Positions 62,515-64,000 of a stretch of 64,000 nt of DNA are shown one piece after another. The position numbers and the translations under genes are program-made. The notes below the pieces were generated by a model that had not been told where the DNA came from, did no database searches, and was given only the letters and a program-made list of their open reading frames with translations. This DNA comes from Dokdonia sp. GTDB lineage: Bacteria; Bacteroidota; Bacteroidia; Flavobacteriales; Flavobacteriaceae. The DNA lies in the NCBI GenBank assembly GCA_020630915.1, contig JAHDIF010000002.1, positions 62,001-126,000 of the forward strand, written 5' to 3'. Numbering within the stretch: position 1 is the stretch's first letter; every line of letters starts with the position of its first letter.

Positions 62515-63131
62515 TGCAACTCTTTACAATTATAGATATTTTAGGCACCATAGCCTTTGCTATTTCTGGAGTGTTGACAGCGATGCATAAAAAAATGGAT
62601 CCCTTTGGGATATTAATCATTGCCACTGTAACGTCTGTAGGAGGAGGTACCTTGAGGGATATACTTGTTGGGAAACTACCAGTCTCTTGGATGCTAGATA
62701 TGACATTTATTTATGTCATTATAGCTACGACTATATTTGCGGTAGTATTTAGATCTAAACTTAAATACTTTAGGAGATCCTTGTTTTTATTTGATACTAT
62801 CGGGATCGCTCTTTATACAACAACAGGAGCTCAGATAGGGCTCGCTGCAGATTTGCATCCTCTCGTGTGCATTGCTCTGGGCATGATGTCTGCGTGTTTT
62901 GGTGGAGTACTTCGAGATATATTATGCAATGAGATTCCTATAATTTTTAGAAAAGAAATTTATGCAACGGCTTGTATGGTAGGAGCGGCATTTTTTTTGA
63001 CTCTTCAAAATTTTGATATAGATAACACTACGGCTGTAATACTGTCAGGAATGGTTATCATTGCAATACGAATATTAGCTGTAGTTTATAAACTGAAACT
63101 TCCATCGTTTTATAATAATGAAGATGTTTAA
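62514..63131 (+). CDS. TRIC-type cation channel family protein (YicG-like)
   Basis: 205 residues with about six to seven membrane segments. The two related halves each contain a GGG-LRD-like motif: SVGGGTLRDILVG and CFGGVLRDILCN, the glycine-rich kinks of trimeric intracellular cation channels, with a preceding FAISG stretch. It would form a K+ or monovalent cation channel. Overlaps the RDD gene by 1 nt, so it is coupled to it and maybe linked to the MoxR cluster. A long perfect palindrome begins at its stop codon. Confidence 0.9.
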   Translation: MQLFTIIDILGTIAFAISGVLTAMHKKMDPFGILIIATVTSVGGGTLRDILVGKLPVSWMLDMTFIYVIIATTIFAVVFRSKLKYFRRSLFLFDTIGIALYTTTGAQIGLAADLHPLVCIALGMMSACFGGVLRDILCNEIPIIFRKEIYATACMVGAAFFLTLQNFDIDNTTAVILSGMVIIAIRILAVVYKLKLPSFYNNEDV

Positions 63132-63175
63132 GACATACAAAGCCATTCAAATTGAATGGCTTTGTATGTCTTAAA
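63127..63175. terminator. 49-nt near-perfect palindrome between convergent genes
   Basis: Two 24-nt arms, exact reverse complements, around a single A at 63151. The left arm contains the TRIC stop codon. It probably acts as a bidirectional terminator, although no long T-tract follows. Confidence 0.75.
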
Positions 63176-63190
63176 GGAGTTTAGAAACGC

Positions 63191-63580
63191 CTATATGTCG
63201 TCAAAACTTACATCTGTAAAGTTATCCGTTGCAGGAGCTTCTTCTTTCGTCCCATCATTGTCTGCGTCAGAAAAGGCAGGTCTTTCGTAATCACTCTGGT
63301 GACGATCACTTATGACTTCTTCTCCCTTTTCTTCTAAGATATACTTAGTCATCTCGTTTAGAATTTCTGTAAATCCGTTAAAGTCTTCTTTGTACAGATA
63401 AATTTTATGCTTTTTGAAGTGGAAAGATCCATCATCATTGGTAAATTTCTTACTCTCAGTAATTGTTAAGTAGTAGTCTTCTGCCTTTGTAGCTCTTACA
63501 TCAAAAAAGTACGTTCTTCTTCCGGCTCTTAATACTTTAGAAAATATTTCTTCATTGTCTCGCGATCCATAATCACTCAT
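63191..63580 (-). CDS. PUR-family (DUF3276) DNA/RNA-binding protein
   Basis: 129 residues. The PUR-like repeat is seen as IFSKVLRAGRRTYFFDVRATKAEDYYLTITESKKF, followed by a KIYLYKEDFNGFTEILNEMTKYI helix and an acidic disordered tail. Bacterial PUR-alpha-like proteins bind single-stranded nucleic acid; the role in Bacteroidota is thought to be regulation or RNA handling. Single gene on the minus strand. Confidence 0.92.
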   Translation of the reverse strand: MSDYGSRDNEEIFSKVLRAGRRTYFFDVRATKAEDYYLTITESKKFTNDDGSFHFKKHKIYLYKEDFNGFTEILNEMTKYILEEKGEEVISDRHQSDYERPAFSDADNDGTKEEAPATDNFTDVSFDDI

Positions 63581-63655
63581 AATCCAGTCTTTCTTTTAGT
63601 TTTAATTAATTGATAAACCAAAAATGGTAAAAAAAATGGCATCTCCCAATCTTTT

Positions 63656-64000
63656 TTACATTTCTTTTTCGTCCAGTTGTTCTTGATATAATTCTTTGTA
63701 ATATCCTTCTTGAGCAATAAGCTCACTATGAGTACCTTGTTGCACTATCCTACCTTCATCAAGAATGATCACACTATCTGCATTTTTTGCAGAAGAAATT
63801 CTGTGACTCACAATTATCGTCGTTGTTTTATTTTTTAGTTTGGCAAGATTTTCAAGAATTTGCTCCTCTGTTTCTGTATCTACAGCACTCAGAGAGTCAT
63901 CTAGAAGCAAGATTTTAGGGTCGCCTATTAAAGCTCTAGCAATAGATACACGTTGTTTTTGTCCTCCAGATAAAGTAATACCACGCTCGCCTAGAACGGT
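63656..64000 (-). CDS. ABC exporter ATP-binding domain, 5' part cut by the window
   Basis: The visible 114 residues are the C-terminal end of an ABC transporter. They show the LSGGQKQR signature, Walker [13 protein letters not shown] and the H-loop [11 protein letters not shown]-loop is present and the tail ends QLDEKEM. The frame stays open to the window edge, so the gene begins upstream (minus strand, beyond 64000). It is most like the fused membrane/ATPase exporters of the MdlB type; substrate unknown. Confidence 0.88.
   Translation of the reverse strand, partial: TVLGERGITLSGGQKQRVSIARALIGDPKILLLDDSLSAVDTETEEQILENLAKLKNKTTTIIVSHRISSAKNADSVIILDEGRIVQQGTHSELIAQEGYYKELYQEQLDEKEM

Noticed and set aside
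1-64000. CRISPR array, IS element, prophage or integration site
   Set aside because: No regularly spaced direct repeats, transposase or integrase frame, or phage structural gene was seen. The dispersed palindromes are irregularly spaced and not separated by spacers of constant length.

Overview
The window is a chromosomal segment of a marine-type flavobacterium (Bacteroidota, Flavobacteriaceae; Dokdonia-like is a guess, not a demonstrated assignment). The evidence is low GC, gldF/gldG gliding genes, the bacillithiol gene bshB1, a PUR-type (DUF3276) nucleic-acid-binding protein, DUF4369, DUF5606 and DUF5916 proteins, and promoters of the Bacteroidota TTTG-N19-21-TAnnTTTG type. It is gene-dense. 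I saw no insertion sequence, prophage, CRISPR array or rRNA operon. The only RNA gene recognised is one tRNA-His. Both edges cut a gene: oligopeptidase B on the left and an ABC exporter on the right.

Layout. 1-6.9 kb: oligopeptidase B, a cysteine-synthase-like and an oxoamine-synthase-like PLP enzyme (possible sulfonolipid pair), a membrane endonuclease/phosphatase-fold protein and a TlpA-type lipoprotein. 7-17.4 kb: a large GAF protein, an HD domain fused to a Pycsar-type membrane effector, a giant phosphoesterase/kinase-like/beta-barrel protein with a PAP2 phosphatase, Dps, acetyltransferase and a coiled-coil protein. 17.4-22.6 kb: a tight hutI-X-hutG-acetyltransferase operon (histidine breakdown), then a trans-sulfuration enzyme and bshB1. 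22.6-31.6 kb: tRNA-His, M28 peptidase, dnaN, gldG-gldF, SanA-like protein, thioesterase, nitroreductase, a lipoprotein and a DUF819 permease. 31.6-38.3 kb: a DUF5916 outer-membrane protein, hydrolase, S1/P1 nuclease, AraC regulator, the largest gene-free gap, AlkB and a DoxX-like protein. 38.4-45 kb: rpsA, then sugar and glycosyltransferase genes for cell-surface glycan, and dapD. 45-55.5 kb: housekeeping genes (ruvX, def, mazG, pabB, ettA, purB), a large methyltransferase and a candidate 32-residue membrane peptide. 55.5-63 kb: a MoxR/DUF58/DUF4350/DUF4129/membrane/SpoIIM operon facing an RDD gene and a TRIC-type channel gene.

The most striking feature beyond genes is a 14-bp palindrome, GCTTTCGCGAAAGC, present sixteen times exactly and several times in degenerate form. 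Eleven exact copies lie inside genes, in all three reading frames, and five lie between genes, some in probable 5' leaders. Other leads are the orphan HD-PycTM fusion, the phosphoesterase protein with a kinase-like central motif set, the possible capnine-type sulfonolipid gene pair, a transglutaminase-like protein inside the hut operon, TGTACA boxes upstream of the AraC gene, and several unusually long hairpins. Functions are assigned from motifs and family resemblance by eye; no database search was run.
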